Assembly: GCF_000381885.1 (NCBI RefSeq)
Contig: NZ_KB907208.1
Span: 124,001 to 188,000, forward strand
Direction: 5' to 3'
DNA: 64,000 nt
Source of the DNA: Actinomadura atramentaria DSM 43919
GTDB lineage: Bacteria > Actinomycetota > Actinomycetes > Streptosporangiales > Streptosporangiaceae
A model generated the notes under the pieces. It worked only from the letters and a program-made list of their open reading frames with translations, was not told the DNA's origin and made no database searches. Position numbers and translations under genes: made by a program. Positions 1 to 7,472 of this stretch are shown here, one piece after another (the first letter of the stretch is position 1; every line of letters starts with the position of its first letter).

Positions 1-10
1 GACCGCACCC

Positions 11-979
11 GTGTCCGTCCCGGCGCCCGAGGCCGAGGCCGTCCCGGCGAGCCTGCCGCAGGACCGGACGGAGCCCGTGTCCGGCGACTCGGGCGTCCAT
101 GTCACGATCGTGCTGCCCTGCTACAACGAGCAGGACCACGTCATCGCCGAGATCGAGCGCATCTGCGCCGCGATGGACGCCAGCGGAAAGTCCTACGAGC
201 TGCTCGCCGTGGACGACCGCTCCACCGACGACACGCTCGCCCGGCTCCGCGAGGCCGCGCCGCGCTTCCCCACCATGCGGATCATGGCGTTCCAGCACAA
301 CAGCGGTTCGGGCACGGTCCGGCGGATCGGCAGCCAGCAGGCGCGCGGCGACATCGTCGTGTGGACCGACGCGGACATGTCCTACCCGAACGAGCGCATC
401 CCCGAGCTGGTCGAGATCCTCGACACCGACCCGTCGGTGGACCAGGTCGTCGGCGCGCGCCGCACCGAGGAAGGCACGCACAAGCTCCTGCGCGTGCCCG
501 CCAAGTGGTTCATCCGCAAGACCGCGGAGCGGCTCACCAACACCAAGATCCCGGACCTGAACTCGGGCCTGCGCGCCTTCCGCCGGTCGGTGGCGCTGCC
601 CTACCTGCGGCTGCTGCCGCCCGGGTTCTCCTGCGTCACGACGATCACCATCGCGTTCCTGTCCAACCAGCACCCGGTGCGGTACGTCCCGATCGACTAC
701 GCCAAGCGGGCGGGCAAGTCGAAATTCCACTTCACCAAGGACGCGTACCGCTACATCCTCCAGGTGCTGCGGATGGTGATGTACTTCAACCCGCTCAAGG
801 TGCTGATGCCGCTGGCGCTGTGGCTGCTGGTCATCGGCATCGTCAAGGGCGTGTACGACATGGTCGCCCACTTCGGCTACTTCGCGAACAACACGATCAT
901 GATCTTCGTGACGGGGCTGATCATCGCCTCGCTGGCACTGCTGGCGGACCTGATCGTCCGATCACGCGGCGACGTCTAG
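11..979 (+). CDS. Family 2 glycosyltransferase, dolichyl-phosphate mannosyltransferase-like
   Basis: A GT-A fold glycosyltransferase of the polyprenyl-phosphate type, probably moving a sugar from a nucleotide donor to a lipid carrier at the membrane. The nucleotide-binding start VTIVLPCYNE is at residues 31-40, DDRSTDDT at 68-75 and the DAD metal motif at 120-122. Two hydrophobic helices lie at about 270-318, as in membrane-anchored DPM-like enzymes. The gene ends in TAG directly abutting the next ATG, so the two glycosyltransferases form one operon. The GTG at 11 is the first start in the window; the true start may lie upstream of the edge. The exact substrate cannot be read from sequence. 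Confidence 0.85.
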   Translation: MSVPAPEAEAVPASLPQDRTEPVSGDSGVHVTIVLPCYNEQDHVIAEIERICAAMDASGKSYELLAVDDRSTDDTLARLREAAPRFPTMRIMAFQHNSGSGTVRRIGSQQARGDIVVWTDADMSYPNERIPELVEILDTDPSVDQVVGARRTEEGTHKLLRVPAKWFIRKTAERLTNTKIPDLNSGLRAFRRSVALPYLRLLPPGFSCVTTITIAFLSNQHPVRYVPIDYAKRAGKSKFHFTKDAYRYILQVLRMVMYFNPLKVLMPLALWLLVIGIVKGVYDMVAHFGYFANNTIMIFVTGLIIASLALLADLIVRSRGDV

Positions 980-2059
980 ATGCGGGTCGCGATCGTCGGA
1001 CCGGCGTTCCCGTACAAAGGCGGCGGCGCGCAGCACACGACCGAGCTGGCGCACCGGCTCGCGGCGGCCGGGCACGACGTCGCCGTCGAGTCGTGGCGGG
1101 CGCAGTACCCGAAATTCCTGTACCCGGGCCAGCAGACCATCGACGACCCCGAGGGCGAGCCCTTCCCCGCGACCCGGCACGCGCTGGACTGGCGGCGGCC
1201 GGACGGCTGGTGGCGCACGGGGCGTTCGCTGCGGTCCGCCGACTTGGTCGTATTCGCGGTGCTGAGTCCGGTGCAAGTGCCGTCCTACTTGGGGATTCTC
1301 GCCGGAGTCGGGCGAGGAACGCGGACTGTGGCGCTGTGCCACAACGTTCTGCCGCACGAGCGCAAGCCCTACGACCGGCCGCTGATGCGCGCGCTGCTGC
1401 GGCGCGTGGACGGCGTGCTCGTCCACTCGGCGGAACAGGCCGAGCTGGCCCGGACGCTGACGTCTCGGCCCGTGCGGGTCGCGGAGATGCCCGCGCACCT
1501 TCCGGTCGCTCCGGCCGGTGAGATTCCCCCGGTCGGTGAGGTGCGGCGTCGCCTCCTTTTCTTCGGCATCGTCCGGCCGTACAAGGGCCTGGACGTGCTG
1601 CTGCGCGCGCTCGCCGACGGCCCCGCCGACGTCGGGCTGACCGTTGCCGGCGAGTTCTGGGGCGGCGTGGACGAGACGCAGGCGCTGATCGGCGACCTGG
1701 GTCTCACCGGGCGGGTGGATCTGCGGCCCGGATACGTCCCGGCGGCGGAGGTGCCCGAGCTGTTCGCGGCCGCCGACGCGCTGGTCCTGCCCTACCGTTC
1801 GGCGACGGCGTCGCAGAACGTGTGGATGGCCCACGAGCACGGCGTCCCGGTGATCGCGACGCGGGTCGGCGGCTTCCCCGACCAGGTCCGCGACGGGGTG
1901 GACGGGCTGCTCTGCGAGCCCGGCGACGCGGCGGGGCTGGCGAAGGCGATCGAGCGGTTCTACGCGCCCGGTGAGGCCGAGCGCCTGCGCGCGGGCATCG
2001 AACGCGTGGACCACGGTCCGCGCTGGGACGCCTACATCGACGTTCTGACCGGGGAGTGA
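980..2059 (+). CDS. Family 4/1 (GT-B) glycosyltransferase
   Basis: A GT-B glycosyltransferase of 359 residues. The N-terminal Rossmann half opens with MRVAIVGPAFPYKGGGAQH, the usual glycine-rich acceptor-side loop. The donor half carries FFGIVRPYKGLDVLL, followed by a D-A-L-V-L-P-Y segment and HGVPVIATRVGGFPDQV, typical of family 4 enzymes. The usual E-x7-E is degenerate here. It starts at the base after the previous stop, so the two genes are translationally coupled. With the lipid-linked mannosyltransferase-like neighbour it probably builds a cell-envelope glycan. It ends 6 bp from the convergent gene at 2066. Confidence 0.85.
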   Translation: MRVAIVGPAFPYKGGGAQHTTELAHRLAAAGHDVAVESWRAQYPKFLYPGQQTIDDPEGEPFPATRHALDWRRPDGWWRTGRSLRSADLVVFAVLSPVQVPSYLGILAGVGRGTRTVALCHNVLPHERKPYDRPLMRALLRRVDGVLVHSAEQAELARTLTSRPVRVAEMPAHLPVAPAGEIPPVGEVRRRLLFFGIVRPYKGLDVLLRALADGPADVGLTVAGEFWGGVDETQALIGDLGLTGRVDLRPGYVPAAEVPELFAAADALVLPYRSATASQNVWMAHEHGVPVIATRVGGFPDQVRDGVDGLLCEPGDAAGLAKAIERFYAPGEAERLRAGIERVDHGPRWDAYIDVLTGE

Positions 2060-2065
2060 CCGCCG

Positions 2066-3040
2066 TCACTCCTTGGCGGGCGGCCCGGTGACGAGTTCCC
2101 GCGCGTCGTCGGCGTCCCCGTCCGCTGGAGCGACGACGCGTCCGCGCCCCGCGAGGACTCCCGCGCCCGCGTAGAGCAGGTCCGCGATCGTCAGCACGAC
2201 GCGCGAGGAGATCGCGACGACGAGGGGCGCGCCCGCCGGAAGCACCGGCGACAGCACTGCGGTCAAAACCGCCTCGCGCGCACCGAGCCCGCCCGGCGCG
2301 ATGAACACCAGCAGCCCGGCGACGAACGCGAGCGCGTACGAGCCCACCGCGAGCGGAACCAGCCGGAGACCGCCGCCGCCGACCGACTGGCACAGCAGCC
2401 ACAGGTGGCCGCCGAACAGCAGCCAGCCGACGATCGTCCAGCCGGCGGCGCGCGACATGGCCCCGAACGACACGGCGTGCTCGAGCGGCGACTGCCGAGC
2501 GAACCGCAGCACCGTGTTCAGCGCCCAGGTCACGAACTTGGGATGCAGGGCGGCGAGCAGGACCGGCGCGAACGGGAACATCCACCAGTACTCGCGCCGC
2601 GCCGCCGCCGACGTCAGCGGCAGCGTCGCCGCCGCGACCGCGAGACCGCACGCCGTGGTGGTCGCAACGGCCAGCACGGACGCGCTGAAGCTGCGAGCGC
2701 GCGGCACGTGGTGCTCGCGCGAAAGCTCCACCTGCGTCAGGACGACCCACACCATGCCGGGCACGTACTTGCCGAGCCCCGAGATCGCCGAGATGCGGAA
2801 CGCGGCCTTCAACGGCAGCGGCGAGCCGAGTCCGCTCATGAAGGCGCGCCAGCCGAGCGTCCACGCGAACAGCCCCGCGACGCCGAAGACGAGCGCGCCG
2901 ACCAGCGTGTACCAGGACATCTGCCGGAACGCGCGGACGGTGTCGTCCCACTGGGAGGCGACGCTGTAGGCGCAGAACCCGAGCGCGAGCAGCACGAGCA
3001 GCACGCGCAGCGCCCGCAGGACGGCGGCCTTGGACGTCAC
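2066..3040 (-). CDS. Lysylphosphatidylglycerol synthase TM-region family (UPF0104) membrane protein
   Basis: A polytopic protein of 324 residues with about eight hydrophobic segments. It matches the flippase-like domain of MprF/AglD (UPF0104): early W-x-L-x-G family patterns, the central GLGKYVPGMVW and the late FIAPGGLGAREAVL. It lacks the cytosolic aminoacyl-transferase half of MprF, so it is probably a lipid-handling membrane component rather than a lysyl-PG synthase. The GTG start has AAGGGT 6 nt upstream on the minus strand. Neighbouring lipid-linked glycosyltransferases suggest a role in exporting or regulating envelope lipids; that is inference. Confidence 0.75.
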   Translation of the reverse strand: MTSKAAVLRALRVLLVLLALGFCAYSVASQWDDTVRAFRQMSWYTLVGALVFGVAGLFAWTLGWRAFMSGLGSPLPLKAAFRISAISGLGKYVPGMVWVVLTQVELSREHHVPRARSFSASVLAVATTTACGLAVAAATLPLTSAAARREYWWMFPFAPVLLAALHPKFVTWALNTVLRFARQSPLEHAVSFGAMSRAAGWTIVGWLLFGGHLWLLCQSVGGGGLRLVPLAVGSYALAFVAGLLVFIAPGGLGAREAVLTAVLSPVLPAGAPLVVAISSRVVLTIADLLYAGAGVLAGRGRVVAPADGDADDARELVTGPPAKE

Positions 3041-3223
3041 CGGTCACCCTTCTCGTGGTCGCGGACCCTCGGCACGGGGCTCCGCACGGCCGCGCCCCGG
3101 AACGGAAGGCCCGGCGCGGCGTCGAGGTTCCCGGGGAACCCCACCCGCCCAAGCGTAGGCGACCGGGCACGCCGCCATGATTGGGTGCCGCGTGCGCCCC
3201 GGGCGCTCGGTAGGGTGGCGCGG

Positions 3224-3928
3224 GTGAAACTCTCGGATGTCGTGGCCTTCATGGGGCATCAGGTGCATGTCTGCCGGTACCGCGAGGCCGGGACGCTGCT
3301 GGACTGGATGGGCCGCGACCTGCGCGGGCACCGCGTCCTGGACGTCGCCGGCGGCGACGGCTACTGGGCGGGCCTGACGCGCAAGCGCGGCGCCGAGGCG
3401 GTCTCGATCGACCTGGCGCGCGCCAAGATGGTCTACGGGGCTACCCTCGCCCACGCGCCCGCGCTGATCGAGTGCGACGCGCTGCGGCTGCCGTTCGCCG
3501 ACGCGTCGTTCGACGCGATCCTGTCGGTCTGCGCGATCGAGCACTTCGACGACGGCGGCAAGTCTCTCGACGAGATGGCGCGCGTCCTCAAGCCGGGTGG
3601 GCAGATCTTCATGTCGGCGGACGTGCTGAGCCGCGCCGACGCCTGGCCGAAGCTCCGCGACGCGCACAAGGCGAAGTACCACGTCCAGCACACCTACACG
3701 CACGAGTCGCTGCGCGCGCTGCTGGACGAGCGGGGCCTCGACCTGGTCCGGCACTCGTACCAGTTCCGCACGGCCGCCGCCGAGCGCCTGTACCTGTCGC
3801 TGTCCACCTACGGCGGCAAGATCGGCTTCAACGCCGCCGCACCGCTGGCCCCGCTCGTCGCGCTCGCCGACCGCAGCGCGCCGAACGAGCGCGGGAGCAT
3901 CGTGCTGCTCCAGGTGCGCAAGCGCTGA
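3224..3928 (+). CDS. Class I SAM-dependent methyltransferase
   Basis: A 234-residue methyltransferase (Methyltransf_11 type). Motif I reads VLDVAGGDGYW, the acidic post-I residue is in VSIDLARAKM, and the late motif is ARVLKPGGQIFM. The substrate is unknown. I chose GTG 3224 because a -10-like TAGGGT sits at 3211-3216, seven bases before it. That arrangement fits a leaderless transcript, and the in-frame GTG at 3215 would fall inside the promoter. It diverges from the UPF0104 gene over 183 bp that hold no other reading frame I can support. Confidence 0.8.
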   Translation: MKLSDVVAFMGHQVHVCRYREAGTLLDWMGRDLRGHRVLDVAGGDGYWAGLTRKRGAEAVSIDLARAKMVYGATLAHAPALIECDALRLPFADASFDAILSVCAIEHFDDGGKSLDEMARVLKPGGQIFMSADVLSRADAWPKLRDAHKAKYHVQHTYTHESLRALLDERGLDLVRHSYQFRTAAAERLYLSLSTYGGKIGFNAAAPLAPLVALADRSAPNERGSIVLLQVRKR

Positions 3929-4030
3929 CCTCGCGCTTCCCCTCCGTGATCTTCGCGGGGACCGCGCAGTAGGCTCGCCCGAACGCCGTGGGAGCCGGAC
4001 GCCCGTCCGGCCGGTCGAGGGAGGAGCCCA

Positions 4031-5098
4031 GTGGAAGCGATCCTGTTGGTCGGGGGGCGGGGCACGCGGTTGCGCCCGTTGACGATCTCCACGCCCAAGC
4101 CGCTGCTGCCCACGGCGGGCGTTGCTTTCCTGGCCCACCAGCTCGCGCGCGCGAGCGCCCTCGGCGTCACGCGGATCGTGTTCGCGACCTCCTACCGCGC
4201 CGAGATGTTCGAGGCCGCCTTCGGCTCGCACGCCTACGGCGTCGAGCTCTGCTACGTGAGCGAGCGCCAGCCGCTCGGCACCGGCGGCGCGATCCGCAAC
4301 GCGGCGACGGCTCTGGAGTCCGGTCCGGCGGACCCGGTGCTCATCCTCAACGGCGACATCCTGTCCGGCCACGATGTGAAAGCGCAGGTCGAGCTGCACA
4401 CGTCGGCGGACGCGGCCGTCACACTGCACCTCACCGAGGTCGAGGACCCATCGCGGTTCGGGGTCGTCCCCACCGACGCGGACGGCCGGGTGACGGCGTT
4501 CCTGGAGAAGACGGCGCGGCCGCTGACGAACCAGGTCAACGCGGGCTGCTACGTGTTCCGCCGCGCGGCGATCGACACGATCGAGGAAGGCGAGGTCGTG
4601 TCGGTGGAACGGGAGACGTTCCCCTCGCTGATCGCGTCCGGCGCGACGGTGATGGGATACGTCGAGTCGGCTTACTGGCTGGACGTCGGCACGCCCGAGG
4701 CTTTCGTGCAGGGCTCGCGTGATCTCGTACTCGGTCGGCTCGCGTCCCCGGCGATGCCGGGGCGGCCCGGGCAACGGCTCGTCCTCGACCGCGCCGTAGT
4801 GGCGCCGGGCGCGGTCGTGCGCGGCGGCACCACCGTGGGGCGCGGCGCTGTGATCGAGGCGGGCGCGACCGTCATCGGCAGCGTGCTGCTGGACGACGCG
4901 TTCGTGGCCGAGGGAGCGACGGTCCGCGATTCGGTCCTGAGCCGGGGGGCGCGGGTCGGCCCCGGCGCGACCCTGGACGGCGTCATCCTCGGTGACGCGG
5001 CGGTCGTGGGGCCGGGCAACGAGCTGCGGGACGGCCTGCGGCTCTGGCCGGGCATCGAGCTTCCGGCGACGGCAGTCCGCTTCTCCACCGACGCCTGA
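4031..5098 (+). CDS. Mannose-1-phosphate guanylyltransferase-like sugar nucleotidyltransferase
   Basis: A 355-residue sugar-1-phosphate nucleotidyltransferase. The signature GGRGTRLRPLT...PKPLLP spans residues 8-27. A nucleotide/metal region LNGDILSG lies near 113, and VNAGCYVF follows. The C-terminal third (about 240-330) is a run of hexapeptide-like repeats, as in left-handed beta-helix domains. Synteny with fbiA/fbiB and whiB matches the mycobacterial gene for GDP-mannose synthesis, which supports the guanylyltransferase call. The GTG start is preceded by GGGAGGAG. A TAGGCT -10-like box lies about 55 bp upstream. It would feed mannosyltransferases and partner the phosphomannomutase at 16927. 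Confidence 0.85.
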   Translation: MEAILLVGGRGTRLRPLTISTPKPLLPTAGVAFLAHQLARASALGVTRIVFATSYRAEMFEAAFGSHAYGVELCYVSERQPLGTGGAIRNAATALESGPADPVLILNGDILSGHDVKAQVELHTSADAAVTLHLTEVEDPSRFGVVPTDADGRVTAFLEKTARPLTNQVNAGCYVFRRAAIDTIEEGEVVSVERETFPSLIASGATVMGYVESAYWLDVGTPEAFVQGSRDLVLGRLASPAMPGRPGQRLVLDRAVVAPGAVVRGGTTVGRGAVIEAGATVIGSVLLDDAFVAEGATVRDSVLSRGARVGPGATLDGVILGDAAVVGPGNELRDGLRLWPGIELPATAVRFSTDA

Positions 5099-5150
5099 CG
5101 GGCCTTCGGCGCAGGCTGTCCAAGTCTTGGTCAACGCATAGAGTGCGGCG

Positions 5151-6038
5151 GTGGCCGAGACCGTGGAGCGCGAGTGGCGTCCGCCGTGGCCCGTCAATGT
5201 GGCGCGCGTCCTCGCACCGCATCGGCGCGGGCACGGCGACCCGGCGTTCCGTGTGGACGAGGCCGGCGGCGTCTGGCGCGCGTCGTTCACTCCGGACGGG
5301 CCCGGCACGCTGCGGGTCGTCGCAGTAGGCGGGACCGTGCGCGCGACGGCCTTCGGGCCGGGTGCGGCCTGGCTGCTGGAGAACGTCCCGGACCTGCTCG
5401 GTGCCCGCGACACGACCGACGGGTTCAAGCCAGTTCACTCCGCGCTCCGCACCGCTGTCGGCCGGACGCCCGGGTTCCGGATCGGCCGGACGAACCGGGT
5501 CTTCGAAGCGCTGGCCCCGGCCGTCCTGGAACAGAAGGTCCTCGGGCTGGAGGCGTTCCGCGCCTGGCGCTACCTGCTGCGCCGGTTCGGTACGCCCGCG
5601 CCCGGCGCGCCCGCCATGCGCGTTCCGCCGCCGCCGCACGTGTGGGCGCGGATTCCGTCCTGGGAGTGGCACCGGTCGGGCGCGGAGGCGATCCGCGCGC
5701 AGACGATCATCGGTGCCGCGCGGGTGGCGGCGCGGCTGGAGGAGGACCCCGCCGAGGACAGGCTGCGGTCGCTGCCGGGGATCGGGGTGTGGACGGCCGC
5801 CGAGATCCGCCAGCGCGCGGTCGGCGACGCGGACGCGGTGTCGGTCGGCGACTACAACCTGCCCGGCCTCGTCGGATGGGCGCTGGCGGGGCGGAAGGTG
5901 GACGACGCGGGGATGCTGGAACTCCTGGAGCCGTACGCGGGGCACCGGCACCGCGTCACGAGGCTGCTGGAATTCTCCGGTCTTCGTCCTCCTCGGCGGG
6001 GGCCTCGGCTCGCGGTGCGCGACTACCGCTCCTTCTGA
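5151..6038 (+). CDS. AlkA-like DNA-3-methyladenine glycosylase (HhH-GPD)
   Basis: A 295-residue base-excision repair glycosylase. The N-terminal part resembles the AlkA_N-like beta domain. The helix-hairpin-helix reads LRSLPGIGVWTAAEI, followed by VSVGDYNL, where the Asp occupies the catalytic position of HhH-GPD enzymes. There is no FeS cysteine cluster. The GTG at 5151 lies six bases after a TAGAGT box (5139-5144), so the mRNA is probably leaderless. The 10-mer CATAGAGTGC recurs exactly at the fbiC promoter (7401). Its 3' end overlaps the tail of the small convergent gene at 5956 by 83 bp. Confidence 0.82.
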   Translation: MAETVEREWRPPWPVNVARVLAPHRRGHGDPAFRVDEAGGVWRASFTPDGPGTLRVVAVGGTVRATAFGPGAAWLLENVPDLLGARDTTDGFKPVHSALRTAVGRTPGFRIGRTNRVFEALAPAVLEQKVLGLEAFRAWRYLLRRFGTPAPGAPAMRVPPPPHVWARIPSWEWHRSGAEAIRAQTIIGAARVAARLEEDPAEDRLRSLPGIGVWTAAEIRQRAVGDADAVSVGDYNLPGLVGWALAGRKVDDAGMLELLEPYAGHRHRVTRLLEFSGLRPPRRGPRLAVRDYRSF

Positions 6039-6183
6039 CGAGGATGCGGGGCGGCGGCCCGAACCGGGGCCCGCGTCGCTCGCCGGTCGTCCAGTCGTGG
6101 CCGTCGCGGGAGTCCGCGCCGAAGAAGACGCCGAGCGCTCCGAACGCGGCGAGTGTGAGGAACAGGGCGAGCAGGGAGTACAT
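5956..6183 (-). CDS. Small single-pass membrane protein
   Basis: A 75-residue protein with one N-terminal hydrophobic helix (MYSLLALFLTLAAFGALGVF) followed by a charged, proline- and arginine-rich tail ending in an acidic stretch. The ATG is preceded on the minus strand by AAGGA at good spacing. The helix plus short soluble tail looks like a genuine small actinobacterial membrane protein, but I do not recognise the family. Its end overlaps the AlkA-like gene tail to tail. It diverges from the LysR gene across 190 bp. The function is unknown. Confidence 0.5.
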   Translation of the reverse strand: MYSLLALFLTLAAFGALGVFFGADSRDGHDWTTGERRGPRFGPPPRILVRRSGSRAPRAEAPAEEDEDRRIPAAS

Positions 6184-6372
6184 GGGGGACCGTCCTTCGA
6201 CGAACGTGGAGGGCCTGGCCGGGCCCCGGGGGACGCTCCCGCGCGGGATGTACTGCAAGTCTGCGCTCGGACGAACGTTCAGGTCCAGCGATGATTTCTG
6301 TAGTGTTCGTGTAAGGACTCCTTCACCGTCCCAGCGTGCCAGTGGTCGCCCGCCGTGGAAGGATCTCGTCGC

Positions 6373-7332
6373 ATGCTGGATCTCGGTCGGCTCCGCGTGC
6401 TGCGCGAGCTGAAGCGGCGCGGCACGGCGGGCGCGGTGGCCGAGGCGCTCGGCTACAGCCCGTCGGCGGTCTCCCAGCAGCTCGCGCAACTCCAGCGGGA
6501 GGTCGGCGTTCCGCTGGTCGAGCGGGCCGGTCGGCGGCTGCGCCTCACTGAAGCGGGCGAAGTGCTCGCGGAACGGGCCGGGGCGCTCCTCGCGGACGCG
6601 GAGCGCGCCGAAGAGGCGGCGCTCGCCGCCAGCGGCCAGGTCGTCGGGACGGTCCGCGTCGTCGGGTTCCAGACGGCGCTGCTGAACGTCGTCGTTCCCG
6701 CGCTGCCAGGACTCGCGGCCGCCTATCCCGACCTGCGGGTCGACGTCCGCGACGCGGAGGACGACGCGATCCTCGACGCGCTCGCCGCCCACGAGATCGA
6801 CGTCGTGCTGTCCGACGAGCATCCCAACCTGCCCCGGCCGGACCGCCCCGGCCTGGCGTCGGAAGTGCTCGTCACCGAGCCGATGCGCGTCGTGCTCCCG
6901 GCCGGGCACCGGCTCGCGCGCGGACCGGGGCCGGTCCGCCTCGCCGACCTGGCAGCGGAGCGGTGGGCGTCGCCCTACGCGAGCACCAACCACGCGGCGC
7001 AGATCGAGCGGGCCTGCGTCGAACTCGCCGGGTACCGGCCGGACGTCCGGCACCGTTCCAACGACCTGCGCGTCATCTTCGCGCTCATCGCGTCGGCGGG
7101 CGCGGTGGGGATCGTGCCGCACCTCGCGGGCGCGGAGAACGAACCGGGCGTCGTTGCTCGTGAAATCGCGGGCGCTCCGCTGCACCGCACGATGGAGCTG
7201 TGGCGACGCGCGGGAGCGGACGTCCGGCCGTCGGTGCGGGCGGTGCTGGACGCGGTCCGCGCCGCTGCCGACGCGCTGGTCGCCGCGCGGCCCGGCCTCG
7301 TCCGGGGACGCCCGCCCGCCGCCGGGGAATAG
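6373..7332 (+). CDS. LysR-family transcriptional regulator
   Basis: A 319-residue LysR regulator. The winged HTH is at residues 1-60 (LRVLRELKRRGTAGAVAEAL, SPSAVSQQLAQLQ), and the substrate-binding domain begins near 88 with TVRVVGFQTALL. The ATG at 6373 was chosen over an upstream GTG because GGAAGGA lies 9 nt before it and the N-terminus then matches the family. A TAGTGT box at 6300 may be its -10. It is divergent from the small membrane protein, which is therefore a candidate target. The effector is unknown. Confidence 0.88.
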   Translation: MLDLGRLRVLRELKRRGTAGAVAEALGYSPSAVSQQLAQLQREVGVPLVERAGRRLRLTEAGEVLAERAGALLADAERAEEAALAASGQVVGTVRVVGFQTALLNVVVPALPGLAAAYPDLRVDVRDAEDDAILDALAAHEIDVVLSDEHPNLPRPDRPGLASEVLVTEPMRVVLPAGHRLARGPGPVRLADLAAERWASPYASTNHAAQIERACVELAGYRPDVRHRSNDLRVIFALIASAGAVGIVPHLAGAENEPGVVAREIAGAPLHRTMELWRRAGADVRPSVRAVLDAVRAAADALVAARPGLVRGRPPAAGE

Positions 7333-7415
7333 AACGGGACTCCCGGCCGCTGCCAAGGACGAAGCGGGCACCCCGCCGCTCCCGGAATTATGACGATTGG
7401 CATAGAGTGCCCCGC

Positions 7416-7472
7416 ATGGACGCCATGAGGACGCCGACCGATCACCGCGCGCGCCGGGGGGCGCGGCGATGA
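7416..7472 (+). CDS. Putative 18-codon leader peptide of fbiC
   Basis: A short reading frame ([18 protein letters not shown]) begins seven bases after a -10-like TAGAGT at 7403-7408 and ends in a TGA that overlaps the fbiC ATG as ATGA. fbiC itself has only a weak Shine-Dalgarno. The arrangement suggests a leaderless leader peptide coupled to fbiC translation. I cannot show it is translated. It could also be chance, with fbiC simply having a 55-nt 5' UTR. The arginine-rich end is codon-biased like its surroundings. Confidence 0.35.
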   Translation: MDAMRTPTDHRARRGARR

